64,000 nucleotides of DNA from Rhodospirillaceae bacterium. Lineage in GTDB: Bacteria; Pseudomonadota; Alphaproteobacteria; Rhodospirillales; Rhodospirillaceae. Shown here piece after piece: positions 40,822 to 49,834 of the stretch. Where the stretch lies: assembly GCA_009693785.1 (NCBI GenBank), contig SHWP01000004.1, forward strand, positions 46,123 through 110,122, read 5' to 3'. Made by a program: the position numbers and the translations under genes. A model generated the notes under the pieces. It made no database searches and was not told the origin of the DNA. It saw nothing but the letters and a program-made list of their open reading frames with translations. How positions within the stretch are numbered: position 1 is the first letter of the stretch; each line of letters begins with the position of its first letter.

Positions 40822-41827
40822 TTATTGGCGCGTGCCGGTGATTTTCCAGCCTATAACGCCCTGATTATCAACAGCGAAGGGGGTGCTCACCGCGTTCACC
40901 ACGCCCGCATCGGCTAGCTTGCGCTTAAAGCCCAGCACGCCCGAATCACCCAACGCAGAGCGCGTGATGGCATCCAATCGTGCAATATGGGAGTCGATAC
41001 GCTTCTTCATCAGCGCGATCATATTCACTTGTGTGCCGATTTCGGTGTTCTTGCGGATGACAAAGACGTGCTGCAGCGAAGTGATGACGGCTTCAATGAT
41101 CTCGCTGTCGCCATGCTTGAACTTCGCCATGGTGTTTTCGACTTCCTGGCTGAACCGCTCCAGGTACTTTTTCGTGTCGCGGCCTTGGGTTTCTTCTTGT
41201 GGCGACTTCTCGATGTTATGCAGGGCCTGAGCAACAGCCGTGGCCATGTCGAATAGCTTGGGATTGTTGGTGAGAAACTGGCTTTGGCATTTTGCTTGCC
41301 GATTGCACAACAGCTGGCGTGTTCGCGGCAAACGTGATGGCGCAAAACCGGCCGCCCTTCTTCAACACGCGCGCGGCTTCACCAATCGCGCGGCTATCGG
41401 CAAACTCGATACCATATTGGCTGACGACGGCGTCGAACTGCCCGGCTTGATACGGCAGCGACTCCATGGGCACCTGACCCACAAACTCGATTTGCTTCAG
41501 TAATTCTTCCCGGGTCACATACTTGGCCGGATCAATGGCGGGGGAGTCGAGGCCGTGCACTTTGAAACCCTTGCCCGTTTCTTGCGACACGCGCATGGCA
41601 GTCAGAGCCACGGCACCGTTACCGCACCCCAAATCCAAGATCACGCCACCATTTGGGACTTCGGCGAAAAATTCACGCCAATGGGCCTCAAGCGTAGCTT
41701 CGGCTTCCGGACTGCTTTCAGCCACGGTCGAGTTCATCCGGCTGTCAAGCCAGTATGAATCCCAGATCTTGTGTTTCTCGAGGATCGGCTCAGCCACGCA
41801 ATAGTCCACATTGGCCAGCACCCCCAT
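40822..41827 (-). pseudogene. Frameshifted class I SAM-dependent methyltransferase
   Basis: The first part (41827 to about 41290) encodes VILDLGCGNGAVALTAMRVSQE (motif I), KVHGLDSPAIDP, FDAVVSQYGIEFAD and RVLKKGGRFCAITFAANTPAVVQSASKMP, then runs out of frame. The continuation is in another frame from about 41290 (SQFLTNNPKLFDMATAVAQALHNIEKS to 40822, ending VIGWKITGTRQ). The two halves join naturally into one protein of about 335 residues, so a single small indel near 41285-41300 splits it. It is either a recent pseudogene or a base error in the assembly. The substrate is unknown. Confidence 0.75.
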
Positions 41828-41995
41828 TGGGCCAGCCGAAACGGCGAATAGGGCTAACCATAGGAAATTTCAAGCGATTCGCCAACTGTTTGCTATTTTA
41901 TCTGTTCCTGGGGCCACTAGACGGGAGAACACGGCAGATCACTTGCTGGGCGCCAATGGTAGATTGCTAGGCATCAACAAGACTAGGGAGTGCCC

Positions 41996-42436
41996 TTGGA
42001 AACCCAGATTACCGAGATCGCTGGAACCGATAGTGCGGCGCTGGGCGAGTGCCACCGCATCCGCCGCGAGGTGTTTTGCATCGAACAAGGCGTGGCCGAG
42101 GCCCTCGAATGGGATGGGCTCGATACGACTTGCAGGCATTTCCTGATCTTCGCCGATGGCCCTGCAGCGGGTACAGCGAGGTTGCGACCCTATAAACCCG
42201 GCCAGGCGAAGATCGAGCGGGTGGCAGTGCTCAAGCGCTTTCGCGGATATGGCCTAGGACGGCTGTTGATGATCCATTTGATCGCTCAGGCCAGAAGTGA
42301 CGGATACCATGAAGCGATCCTGAACGCTCAAATCGCCGTGCGTGATTTTTACGCCGCCCTCGGTTTTGCCGCCGAAGGGCCGGAATTCGAGGAGGCAAAC
42401 ATCCCCCACGTCCACATGCGTCTAAAGTTGCGTTAG
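41996..42436 (+). CDS. GNAT-family N-acetyltransferase
   Basis: About 146 residues of the ElaA/YjcF-like GNAT type: CHRIRREVFCIEQGVAEALEWDGLD at the N-terminus, AGTARLRPY, then the acetyl-CoA loop VAVLKRFRGYGLGRLLM and FYAALGFAAEGPEF. The substrate is unknown. The start is uncertain: TTG 41996 has AGGGAG five bases upstream (41985-41990), while GTG 41990 would overlap that SD; I prefer TTG. The stop overlaps that of the convergent methyltransferase by four bases. Confidence 0.85.
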   Translation: METQITEIAGTDSAALGECHRIRREVFCIEQGVAEALEWDGLDTTCRHFLIFADGPAAGTARLRPYKPGQAKIERVAVLKRFRGYGLGRLLMIHLIAQARSDGYHEAILNAQIAVRDFYAALGFAAEGPEFEEANIPHVHMRLKLR

Positions 42437-43266
42437 GCGCGGGGTTTAATGCCCCGGACCTGCTTGGCCCCAAAACTGAAGACCGCCGCAGGGTCATCAT
42501 TCAACCGGGCGAAATCCTGACGCAGGCCATCAATCACGTGTTGTTTGACCCGCCCGCGTTCTAACAGCGGACCCGAGCCGCTGAGCAACAATGTCTGAAA
42601 ATAATCCAGAAATGCGCGCCTGGCGGTGGGCTCTGTCATGCGGGCATCGAGCGTTGGCGAAACGTCGGTGATCGCTATGTCGCTAAATCCAGCTTGGGCC
42701 AACAACCCTGGCATGCGGATACCGATGTTCGGTTCACCACCGAATTCGGTCTGCAGCGCCATAAACGCCTGGAAATAGACCTCGATAGCGGCAGAGCGGG
42801 GAAATACATGAAGCGCTTGGTCAAACACTTCGGTGGCGAACAATACGCCGCCCGGTTTGAGAACACGCAAGATTTCGCGCAAAATCGGCAGTGGTTGCGG
42901 GGCATGCTCAAAGACCCAAAACACGCAAGCCCCATCGAACGATGCGTCTTTGAACGCAAGCCGTTCGCCTGGCACGAGGTGAAGTTCGGCTCGGCCTTCG
43001 GCCAATGCCCGGGCCAACGTCTGCCGGGCACGAGCAATCTGCGTTTCGGATTGATCGACGCCTGTGAACCTCGCACCTGGCCAGCGGCGCAAGAGCAAGC
43101 TCATTTGCGCGCCAACACCGCACCCGACTTCAAGAATCGATTGGCAGCCAGCAAAATCAATGCCGGTGTGGTGATAAGGTTCGAGAAACAGCGCCTGGTC
43201 AATCAGACGCCGTTGTTCTGCAGGGCTAAAGGTGTGGATATAGCCGGGCGCGCGTTCAACTGTCAC
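42433..43266 (-). CDS. Class I SAM-dependent methyltransferase (UbiE/Methyltransf_11 type)
   Basis: A 277-residue protein with SILEVGCGVGAQMSLLLRRWP (motif I), FTGVDQSETQIARARQ, FDGACVFWVFEHAPQPLPILREILRVLKPGGVLFATE. The C-terminal region carries a small cap-like insertion (FPRSAAIEVYFQAFMALQTEF). It resembles methyltransferases acting on small molecules or quinones, but no partner genes suggest a pathway. It lies 15 bases after the DUF885 gene stop on the same strand. Confidence 0.85.
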   Translation of the reverse strand: MTVERAPGYIHTFSPAEQRRLIDQALFLEPYHHTGIDFAGCQSILEVGCGVGAQMSLLLRRWPGARFTGVDQSETQIARARQTLARALAEGRAELHLVPGERLAFKDASFDGACVFWVFEHAPQPLPILREILRVLKPGGVLFATEVFDQALHVFPRSAAIEVYFQAFMALQTEFGGEPNIGIRMPGLLAQAGFSDIAITDVSPTLDARMTEPTARRAFLDYFQTLLLSGSGPLLERGRVKQHVIDGLRQDFARLNDDPAAVFSFGAKQVRGIKPRA

Positions 43267-43281
43267 AGGTTGACCCGCACC

Positions 43282-45117
43282 TTACGCGGACTTGCTAGCC
43301 ACCCAAGCATCGACCTGTTCTTCCAGTACAGTCAATGGCAACGCACCCGAGCGTAGCACCACGTCGTGGTATTGGCGCAAATCAAACTTGGGTCCGAGTT
43401 TTTTCTTGGCCGCCTCGCGCAAGGCAAAGATTTTCTCCATGCCGATTTTATATGCCGTGGCTTGGCCGGGCATGACGATATAGCGCTCGGTGGAGTTCAC
43501 AATATCGGTCTCAGACGCTGGGGTATTATCAGACAAGTATTTAATCACCTGCTCGCGAGTCCACTTGTACTGAGGTGCATGGAGCCCGGTATCCACAACC
43601 AAACGGCAGGCCCGCCATAGCTCCATCGAAAGGCGACCAAAATCCGAGTACGGGTCTTTGTAGAAGCCCATTTCCTTAGGTAGCCGCTCGCAATACAGCC
43701 CCCAGCCTTCCACATAGGCCGTGAAATCGTTGGAGAACTTGCGGAAACTGGGCACGCCTTCAAGCTCTTGAGAAATGGCGATCTGCATGTGATGGCCGGG
43801 AATGCCTTCGTGGTAGGCCAAGGCCTCCATCTCGTACTTGCTCGCAGCCTTCATATCGTAGGTGTTGATGTAATAGGTGCCGGGCCGGCCATCGAACGCG
43901 CCAGGGCCTTGATAGAAGGCGGAAGTGGCCGATTCTTGGCGGAATGGCTCAACCTCTTTGACGATTAAATCGGCCTTTGACTTGGTGATGAACACGTCAT
44001 CCAGCCGCGCCTTCATGTCACGAATGATCTCGTTAGCCCGGGCCACGTAGGCGGCTTTGCCCGCATCCGTTTGCGGGTAATAGAACTGCGGGTCTTCGAG
44101 CATGAACTTAAAGAAGGCCTTCAAATCGCCGTTGAATTTGACGGTCTTCATGATGCCGCGCATATCGCCGTGGATGCGTTCGACTTCCGCCAAGCCAAAA
44201 TCGTGAATCTCCTTGGCCGTCATGGTGGTCGTGGTGTGGTAGCGCAGCATATGGAGGTAATAGGCCTCGCCATCGGGCAGCTTCCATGCGCCATCGTCGG
44301 TGGTCGCACGTTTCTCCTGATCTTCAAGCGTGGCAATGAGTTTTTCGAAGGCGGGTTTCACAGACGTTATAAGCGCTTTTTCACCATCGGCGATTAATGC
44401 TGCCTTGGCGGCATCGTCGATTTTCAGCGCAGTGACCTTGCCGCGAAAATCTTCAAGCAAAGTGCTGTCTTTATCGCCATCGAATGGTTTGCCCTTCAAT
44501 ACGTTGCGAGAATCGCGCAGCACATGCGCAAACACAAACTTGGGCGGCAACACACCTTGGGCTTCGCGTAATTTCAATCCATCGATGATTTGCGACGTCA
44601 GAGTGCTTACGCCAGATAGACGCGCGATATAGGCCTGGGCCTCTTGTTTCGTCTCAATGCGATGAATGTTGATTAGAAAACTGGGTATTTCCGATTGCCA
44701 CCCGAACATTTGATTGATGGGATAGTCGTGATTGCGCCAGCGGTAATCAGCTATGTCTTGGTTGAGTTTATAATCGTACAGACGGAAGCTGAGTTTTCCA
44801 GCCTCGCTCAGTTTGGCGAGATCAAAGGTTGATTTAAGTGCGGCCAAATCCTTTTGCGTCAGTTCAAGATCTTCCTTCTGGTGGGCCTCGCTAATATCGT
44901 CCCACTTGTCCATGTCCTCTTTGATGCCAAGATAGGCCTTGGTGGTCGGGCTGCGGTTGGTCCAAAACTTGAAGCGCTCTTCAAGCCAAGCGTTTAGTTT
45001 CACGGTTTCAGCCTTGGCTGCGTCGGTATCGGCGGCAATGACATAAGCCGGAGCCGCACTGAGCGCAGCAAGGGCTGCGCCGGACGCCAAAACATTGCGG
45101 CGGGATAGTGCGAACAT
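43282..45117 (-). CDS. DUF885 family metallopeptidase-like protein, Tat-exported
   Basis: A 611-residue protein. The N-terminus is a Tat signal (LSRRNVLASGAALAALSAAPAYVIA). The body is the all-helical DUF885 fold with the zinc-peptidase-like motif AYHEGIPGHHMQIAIS near residue 445 and the downstream EGWGLYCERLPKEMG. These proteins are predicted periplasmic metallopeptidases. SD-like AAAGGAAAA lies just before the start. A divergent peptide-binding protein gene begins 233 bases away, suggesting a link to peptide use. Confidence 0.9.
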   Translation of the reverse strand: MFALSRRNVLASGAALAALSAAPAYVIAADTDAAKAETVKLNAWLEERFKFWTNRSPTTKAYLGIKEDMDKWDDISEAHQKEDLELTQKDLAALKSTFDLAKLSEAGKLSFRLYDYKLNQDIADYRWRNHDYPINQMFGWQSEIPSFLINIHRIETKQEAQAYIARLSGVSTLTSQIIDGLKLREAQGVLPPKFVFAHVLRDSRNVLKGKPFDGDKDSTLLEDFRGKVTALKIDDAAKAALIADGEKALITSVKPAFEKLIATLEDQEKRATTDDGAWKLPDGEAYYLHMLRYHTTTTMTAKEIHDFGLAEVERIHGDMRGIMKTVKFNGDLKAFFKFMLEDPQFYYPQTDAGKAAYVARANEIIRDMKARLDDVFITKSKADLIVKEVEPFRQESATSAFYQGPGAFDGRPGTYYINTYDMKAASKYEMEALAYHEGIPGHHMQIAISQELEGVPSFRKFSNDFTAYVEGWGLYCERLPKEMGFYKDPYSDFGRLSMELWRACRLVVDTGLHAPQYKWTREQVIKYLSDNTPASETDIVNSTERYIVMPGQATAYKIGMEKIFALREAAKKKLGPKFDLRQYHDVVLRSGALPLTVLEEQVDAWVASKSA

Positions 45118-45350
45118 GCGAAATTTTCCTTTTCCCCGAGAGAGGTTCTGATCAACGCGAATTTAAGGATTTTGAAGCGTTGAAATGTTGGGCTAAAGGT
45201 AGCGCGGCTAGGCGCCCTGGAACATTAAAATCCTTGCAATATCAATGACTTTTCCACAGGCCCAGCATGGTTTATGGCCGGAAAAGACGCTAACGTGGCG
45301 CAATATTATGGGCATGTCCTAAGACAGCCACAATGATGAAGGAGCGAAGA

Positions 45351-46949
45351 GTGGGGTTACGTAGTTTTGTGTGTGCCGGGTTAGCGCTGGTTAGCTCGCT
45401 TTGCCTAACTGCGCATAGCGCGAACGCGGCGACGGTGATTCACCGGGGCAATGCCTCGGAACCCGATACACTCGACCCGCACTTGGCGAGCGGCACCTGG
45501 GAAAACAATATCATCGGTGATTTGTTTTTAGGCCTTACCACCGATGACATCAATGCGCGGCCCATCCCCGGTGTGGCCGAAAGTTGGACGACCAGCGCCG
45601 ATGGCCTGACCTGGACATTCAAGTTTCGCAAAGGGCTCGTATGGTCGGATGGTGTACCGATCAAGGCCTCGGATGCTGCATTTGGAATCCGCCGTGTACT
45701 CGACCCCAAGACCGCCGCCAAATACGCATCTATTCTTTACGTCGTTGCGAATGCCGAGGAAGTCAACAAAGGTGAAAAACCAATCGCGGAACTCGGCCTG
45801 CGTGCGATCGACGGCCTGACTCTTGAGATCAAGCTTAACCAGCCGGCCCCTTTTCTGCCCGGCCTGCTAACTCATTACACTTCGTTTCCACTGCCCGAGC
45901 ACGTGATCAGTAAACATGCCGATGACTGGACCAAACCCGGAATTATGGTGAGCAGCGGCCCCTATACGCTCGCAGAGTGGCAGCCACACGATCAAATCAA
46001 ACTGGTGAAAAATCCAAAATTCTACGATGCCGCTAATGTGGCCATCGATGAGGTTTATTTTTACCCCATCGAAGATGAGCGCTCAGCCCTGACACGTTTT
46101 AGGTCTGGGGAAATCGACGGCAACTTCACAAACCGCGGCTTTCCCGTCGATCAGATTGCTTGGCTGAAAGAAAACATGCCCGGCCAAGCCCACATCCACC
46201 CCTACCTCGCCAACGAGTACGTCGTGATGAACATGCGGCGCAAACCCTATGACGACCCGCGCATCCGCCGCGCCATCGCCCTGGCGATTAACCGCGAAAT
46301 TTATACCGAGAAGGTTTACCGGGATGGCCGCGTTCCCGCCTATGCCTTTGTACCGCCCGGCATCGATAATTATACGTCCGGGCCTTCGGTCGATTTCGTC
46401 AATTGGCCCATGGAAAAACGAAAAGAAGAAGCCAAACGATTGCTGGCTGAAGCAGGTTACGGCCCCAACAACCCGCTGACCTTTGATTATAAGCACATGA
46501 CGGGCTTTGATCCGCGCCGGGCCGCAGCCGCTATTACGGCCATGTGGCGCGACGTTGGAATTACCGCAAAGCCCTTACCAAACGAACCCAAAGTTCACTA
46601 CAACACCATTCAGGAATTCGACTTTGATGTCGCTATGGCGGCTTGGGTCGGTGATTACAACGACCCGCAGACATTTCTATATTTATTGGAAGGCAGCGCC
46701 GGGCCTTTCAACTATGGCGGCTATGACAACCCCGTCTATAACGACCTGATGAGCAAGGCTAAACAGACGCTAGATCTGAAACAACGCGCCCAAATCATGG
46801 CACAGGCTGAGCAAGTCGCCCTGAATGACACCGCGATCGCGCCCCTCGACTTCCCCGCAGCCAAGCTATTGGTGGGCAATCACGTCAAAGGCTATTCCGA
46901 TAATATTGTGATCATCCACCGCACGCGCTGGATGCGCATCAAACGCTAA
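45351..46949 (+). CDS. Peptide/oligopeptide ABC-type substrate-binding protein (SBP family 5)
   Basis: About 532 residues. The signal peptide is LRSFVCAGLALVSSLCLTAHSANAA. The SBP_bac_5 body includes GNASEPDTLDPHLASGTWENNIIGDLFLGL, GLTWTFKFRKGLVWSDG, MVSSGPYTLAEWQPHDQIKLVKNPKFYD and AAWVGDYNDPQTFLYLL. It should bind peptides in the periplasm (OppA-like). No permease or ATPase genes are next to it, so it is an orphan in this window. The start is GTG 45351, preceded by AAGGAG (45339-45344); the ATGs at 45333/45336 lie at or within that SD. Confidence 0.9.
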   Translation: MGLRSFVCAGLALVSSLCLTAHSANAATVIHRGNASEPDTLDPHLASGTWENNIIGDLFLGLTTDDINARPIPGVAESWTTSADGLTWTFKFRKGLVWSDGVPIKASDAAFGIRRVLDPKTAAKYASILYVVANAEEVNKGEKPIAELGLRAIDGLTLEIKLNQPAPFLPGLLTHYTSFPLPEHVISKHADDWTKPGIMVSSGPYTLAEWQPHDQIKLVKNPKFYDAANVAIDEVYFYPIEDERSALTRFRSGEIDGNFTNRGFPVDQIAWLKENMPGQAHIHPYLANEYVVMNMRRKPYDDPRIRRAIALAINREIYTEKVYRDGRVPAYAFVPPGIDNYTSGPSVDFVNWPMEKRKEEAKRLLAEAGYGPNNPLTFDYKHMTGFDPRRAAAAITAMWRDVGITAKPLPNEPKVHYNTIQEFDFDVAMAAWVGDYNDPQTFLYLLEGSAGPFNYGGYDNPVYNDLMSKAKQTLDLKQRAQIMAQAEQVALNDTAIAPLDFPAAKLLVGNHVKGYSDNIVIIHRTRWMRIKR

Positions 46950-46974
46950 TACAGCGCCTGTCAATGAGGATCCC

Positions 46975-47847
46975 ATGACGCATATACGACGCCGCAATGT
47001 CTTGAGTATCGCGAGCAGCTTAACTGCCGCTTTGGCAGGGGCCCGCACAAGCTGGACGGCTGACATGCTCGACCTGGCCGATCCAACTCAGAGCCTGCTC
47101 GCCTTTTCCAAGCTCACCGGCAATAGCGCAGGTGGAATTGTTTATCGCTGGCACACTGGCATCATCTCGGCTGTGCAGCCAGGTGCCGCGCCCAAGGCGT
47201 TAGTGGCCTATGACGGGATTGAGAAGGAAGTTTGGTCAAAAACCCCCGATGGCGGCTTTACCACCGCCTATTTCGATATCGGTTATTTCAAGGACGCCAA
47301 CTCAGGCGCACGACTGGCGGAGTGGAAAAACCCGCTGACGGATGAGGTGGTGAAAGTTCTGCCGTTCCGATCTGGACGGTTTGCGGCAACGCTGAAACCG
47401 GGCACCCCAACCCGCGAATGGCAACAACGCGGCGATGATGTGTGGGTAGTGGCGCGGCCAACGGTGGCGTTTCCGGCGCTATTGAAATCCGACCAGTACC
47501 CGGCCGAGTCTGCTGGGCCGTTGCATTATTTTTCGGTGATCCGCACCGACCGAGGGCGGCTGTCGGACCTCGCGCGGCCAGAAGTGACCAGCGCACCCTT
47601 GGCATGGTCCTATACCCTTACAACCGTGTGGCTGCCGTGGATGCGCATGGCGCAGCGCGCTGGCTCGATTGTATGGGCGGGCACTGGCGGCAAGTACACC
47701 TCGGTCGACGACATTCCCGCAAGCTTCAAAGAATTTCTGGCGTTAGAGCAGCCCGATTATCTGACAGCCACCGAACCCTGGCCCGATATTCGCAACATGT
47801 GGGGCGACTACATGAAGCTTCATCCGCCCGCAGCTAAAGCACCCTAA
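46975..47847 (+). CDS. DUF1838 family protein, Tat-type signal
   Basis: A 290-residue protein with a twin-arginine start (HIRRRNVLSIASSLTAALAGA) and the DUF1838 body: LADPTQSLLAFSKLTGNSAGGIVYRWHTG, YFDIGYFKDANSGARLAEWKNPLTDEVV, and YTLTTVWLPWMRMAQRAGSIVWAGTGGKY. It parallels the DUF1838 protein at 4262 (shared W/Y-x-W-x-G, D-x-x-T/S-G, W-L-P-W-M motifs), but with low identity and a Tat rather than Sec signal. It starts 25 bases after the peptide-binding protein gene and is probably cotranscribed. Function is unknown. Confidence 0.82.
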   Translation: MTHIRRRNVLSIASSLTAALAGARTSWTADMLDLADPTQSLLAFSKLTGNSAGGIVYRWHTGIISAVQPGAAPKALVAYDGIEKEVWSKTPDGGFTTAYFDIGYFKDANSGARLAEWKNPLTDEVVKVLPFRSGRFAATLKPGTPTREWQQRGDDVWVVARPTVAFPALLKSDQYPAESAGPLHYFSVIRTDRGRLSDLARPEVTSAPLAWSYTLTTVWLPWMRMAQRAGSIVWAGTGGKYTSVDDIPASFKEFLALEQPDYLTATEPWPDIRNMWGDYMKLHPPAAKAP

Positions 47848-47862
47848 CTTGCGCCCATTCAG

Positions 47863-48276
47863 ATGATCAAAACTCTGCCCTGGATTGCGCGTGCTGCTTT
47901 GCTGTTCGCCGTGCTCGATTTCGGCACGGTGGGCAGCTTGTACATTCTCCGCCCAGCCGTGGAAGCTGCCAACGCGACGATCACCGCCGCCGAAGCGGCT
48001 GGGCTGACAAACCTGCGGGTAGGATTCGGCGCGTTTCACTTCGGCGTGGCATTGATCGCGGCTTTTTGCTTGTTGAAGCCCGAGCGCATACTCACGGGCC
48101 TAAGCGTGGTGTGTGCCATGACGGCAACCGGCGTAGCGGTGCGCATCTTCGGCCTGATGGTCGATGGCTGGCACCCCCGGACAATCCTACTGTTGCAATT
48201 GGAATGCCTTGGCCTTGTAATCTTCCTAGCAGGCCTGTGGGCTGAGCGGCGGCGGCTGAGCGCCACACCGGCGTGA
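47863..48276 (+). CDS. Four-helix membrane protein of unknown function (DUF4345-like)
   Basis: A 137-residue protein with four hydrophobic helices (about 10-30, 52-70, 76-95, 103-125). The spacing and LRVGFGAFHFGVALIAAFCLLKPER resemble small DUF4345-type inner-membrane proteins, but the match is by eye. It overlaps the DUF3445 gene by ATGA-type contact (48273-48276), so it is translationally coupled to it. No catalytic motif is seen. Confidence 0.7.
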   Translation: MIKTLPWIARAALLFAVLDFGTVGSLYILRPAVEAANATITAAEAAGLTNLRVGFGAFHFGVALIAAFCLLKPERILTGLSVVCAMTATGVAVRIFGLMVDGWHPRTILLLQLECLGLVIFLAGLWAERRRLSATPA

Positions 48277-49019
48277 CCATCGCTCATCCGGCCACGATTG
48301 GTATTGAGGCGGCAAGTCTAGAGACCTGGTTGAGAAACCAGCCGGGCGACGAAGCGCAACTCGCCATACGTACAGAGATCATTACACACCAACGCGACGA
48401 TGTGCTGGCGTTGCTGCCTGGTGCCGAGCCGGGCGTTTGCGAACTTGGGCAGCATCTGGCCAACCGCGACGGCCTTTCACTGCCTGCTCAACCATTTGAT
48501 ATCTTGGCTGCTCTGGGCCGCACATATGCCGAAGATATCTGCGTGCTCACACCCCAGGCAGAGCAATACATTCTGAGTGGCGCAATTCTTTGCTTTCCAA
48601 ATCGCTGGCGGCTTTGTGACAAAGTGGGCAAGCCCATCATTGCGGTCCATGACCCGGTTCCCGACTACGCCGGACAACTGTCAAACCAAGTCGATTTTTT
48701 CCTAACCCGTCTCAGGCCGGGGCGGTGTTTCCGCCGCTCCAACTGGGGCTTGGTCTCGACGCCCACACTACACCTACCCGCAGCGGCACCACCCGTTAAC
48801 CCAACGCGTGACGCAGATTTTTATATGCGCCAGGAAGAGCAAGCCTTCGTCAAGCTGCCCAATACCGGCGCGGTGATTTTCACCATTCGCACGACCGTGA
48901 CGGCATGGGCGGAAGTTCCCGCGCCTACGCGCGAGGCGATTCTAGCACAAACCGGGCAACTCAGCCCGGAGTGGCTGGCCTACAAATCGATCAGGCCATC
49001 AGCCCAGCAATCTCGCTGA
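48273..49019 (+). CDS. DUF3445 protein (heme-dependent oxidative N-demethylase type)
   Basis: A 248-residue protein matching the DUF3445 pattern: a long N-terminal region with LGRTYAEDICVLTPQ, then SGAILCFPNRWRLCDKVGKPIIAVHDPVPDYAGQLSNQVDFFLTRLRPGRCFRRSNWGL and the C-terminal FYMRQEEQAFVKLPNTGAVIFTIRTTV. The family includes the heme-binding subunit of an oxidative N-demethylase for alkylamines. No flavoprotein or ferredoxin partner genes are adjacent. Its 3' end overlaps the convergent FkbM gene by 29 bases. Confidence 0.85.
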   Translation: MTIAHPATIGIEAASLETWLRNQPGDEAQLAIRTEIITHQRDDVLALLPGAEPGVCELGQHLANRDGLSLPAQPFDILAALGRTYAEDICVLTPQAEQYILSGAILCFPNRWRLCDKVGKPIIAVHDPVPDYAGQLSNQVDFFLTRLRPGRCFRRSNWGLVSTPTLHLPAAAPPVNPTRDADFYMRQEEQAFVKLPNTGAVIFTIRTTVTAWAEVPAPTREAILAQTGQLSPEWLAYKSIRPSAQQSR

Positions 49020-49812
49020 CCGGGCGTACCGACAGAAGTTGATTGAGGCTTTTCTTGCCAGCAGGCATAAGCCGGTCGCGCTGAACAACTGCACCGGATT
49101 CTTCATCGATCAAATAGTAGCGATAGCCCAACCGCGCCGTCATCTCGACAATGAATTGGCACGCTTCTGCGTCGAAGGTTTCGAGAATGATGTCAGGTAA
49201 CCGCGCCAGCACATTCGCTATGCCGAGGAAAATCAATGTCTCGACGCCCTCAACATCGATTTTCACCAGCGGCCGGGAACCTAAATCAATCCCGTTCAAC
49301 AAGTTGTTGAGGGTGTCGGCCTGAACCACCAATTTTTCCGAGCCCACATCGTTGTAGCCGCCGAGCCTGCCGCCGGGCGACAGCACATCGCTACGGCCCA
49401 CCACCCAGCCGATTGTTGTATGCCCCTTCTTGTCAGCCACCGCATGGCGTTTGGCCACGATGTTCTTGAAGCCATTGGCGGTGGCATTCACAACCAGGCG
49501 CGCGTAGGCATCGGGATTGGGCTCAAAAGCGATGATGGGAATCTCCGGACGTACCCCAGCAGCGGTCAAGCTGAACAGGCCCGTATGTGCACCAACATCG
49601 ACAACCGACGAAGCCGTGCGGGCCAGCGCGCACCACAACTTCAAGGTCTGCGGCTCATAGGGCGTTCCGCCAATGAAATGTGCAGCCACCCAATCGTCGG
49701 TGTTATTTACGAACATGACGAAGGGTGGGCATGGATAATGCGTAATATCCAAGTACCCGAAGTAAGGACCGCCGCTGCGTGTAATCGCTTCGAGGTCTTT
49801 CTTCAGCGGCAT
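48991..49812 (-). CDS. FkbM-family methyltransferase
   Basis: About 273 residues: SSVVDVGAHTGLFSLTAAGVRPEIPIIAFEPNP (motif I and strand 2), then DTLNNLLNGIDLGSRPLVKIDVEGVETLIFLGIANVL, the FkbM hallmark KIDVEG. It methylates a hydroxyl or carboxyl of a sugar or small molecule; the substrate is unknown. I start at ATG 49812 (PLKKDLEAITRSGG); the frame back to 50085 overlaps the esterase gene in antisense-like composition and is unsupported. It follows the tannase-like gene by 22 bases. Confidence 0.85.
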   Translation of the reverse strand: MPLKKDLEAITRSGGPYFGYLDITHYPCPPFVMFVNNTDDWVAAHFIGGTPYEPQTLKLWCALARTASSVVDVGAHTGLFSLTAAGVRPEIPIIAFEPNPDAYARLVVNATANGFKNIVAKRHAVADKKGHTTIGWVVGRSDVLSPGGRLGGYNDVGSEKLVVQADTLNNLLNGIDLGSRPLVKIDVEGVETLIFLGIANVLARLPDIILETFDAEACQFIVEMTARLGYRYYLIDEESGAVVQRDRLMPAGKKSLNQLLSVRPVSEIAGLMA

Positions 49813-49834
49813 GCGCTGTCTCGAAGCGCCATGT

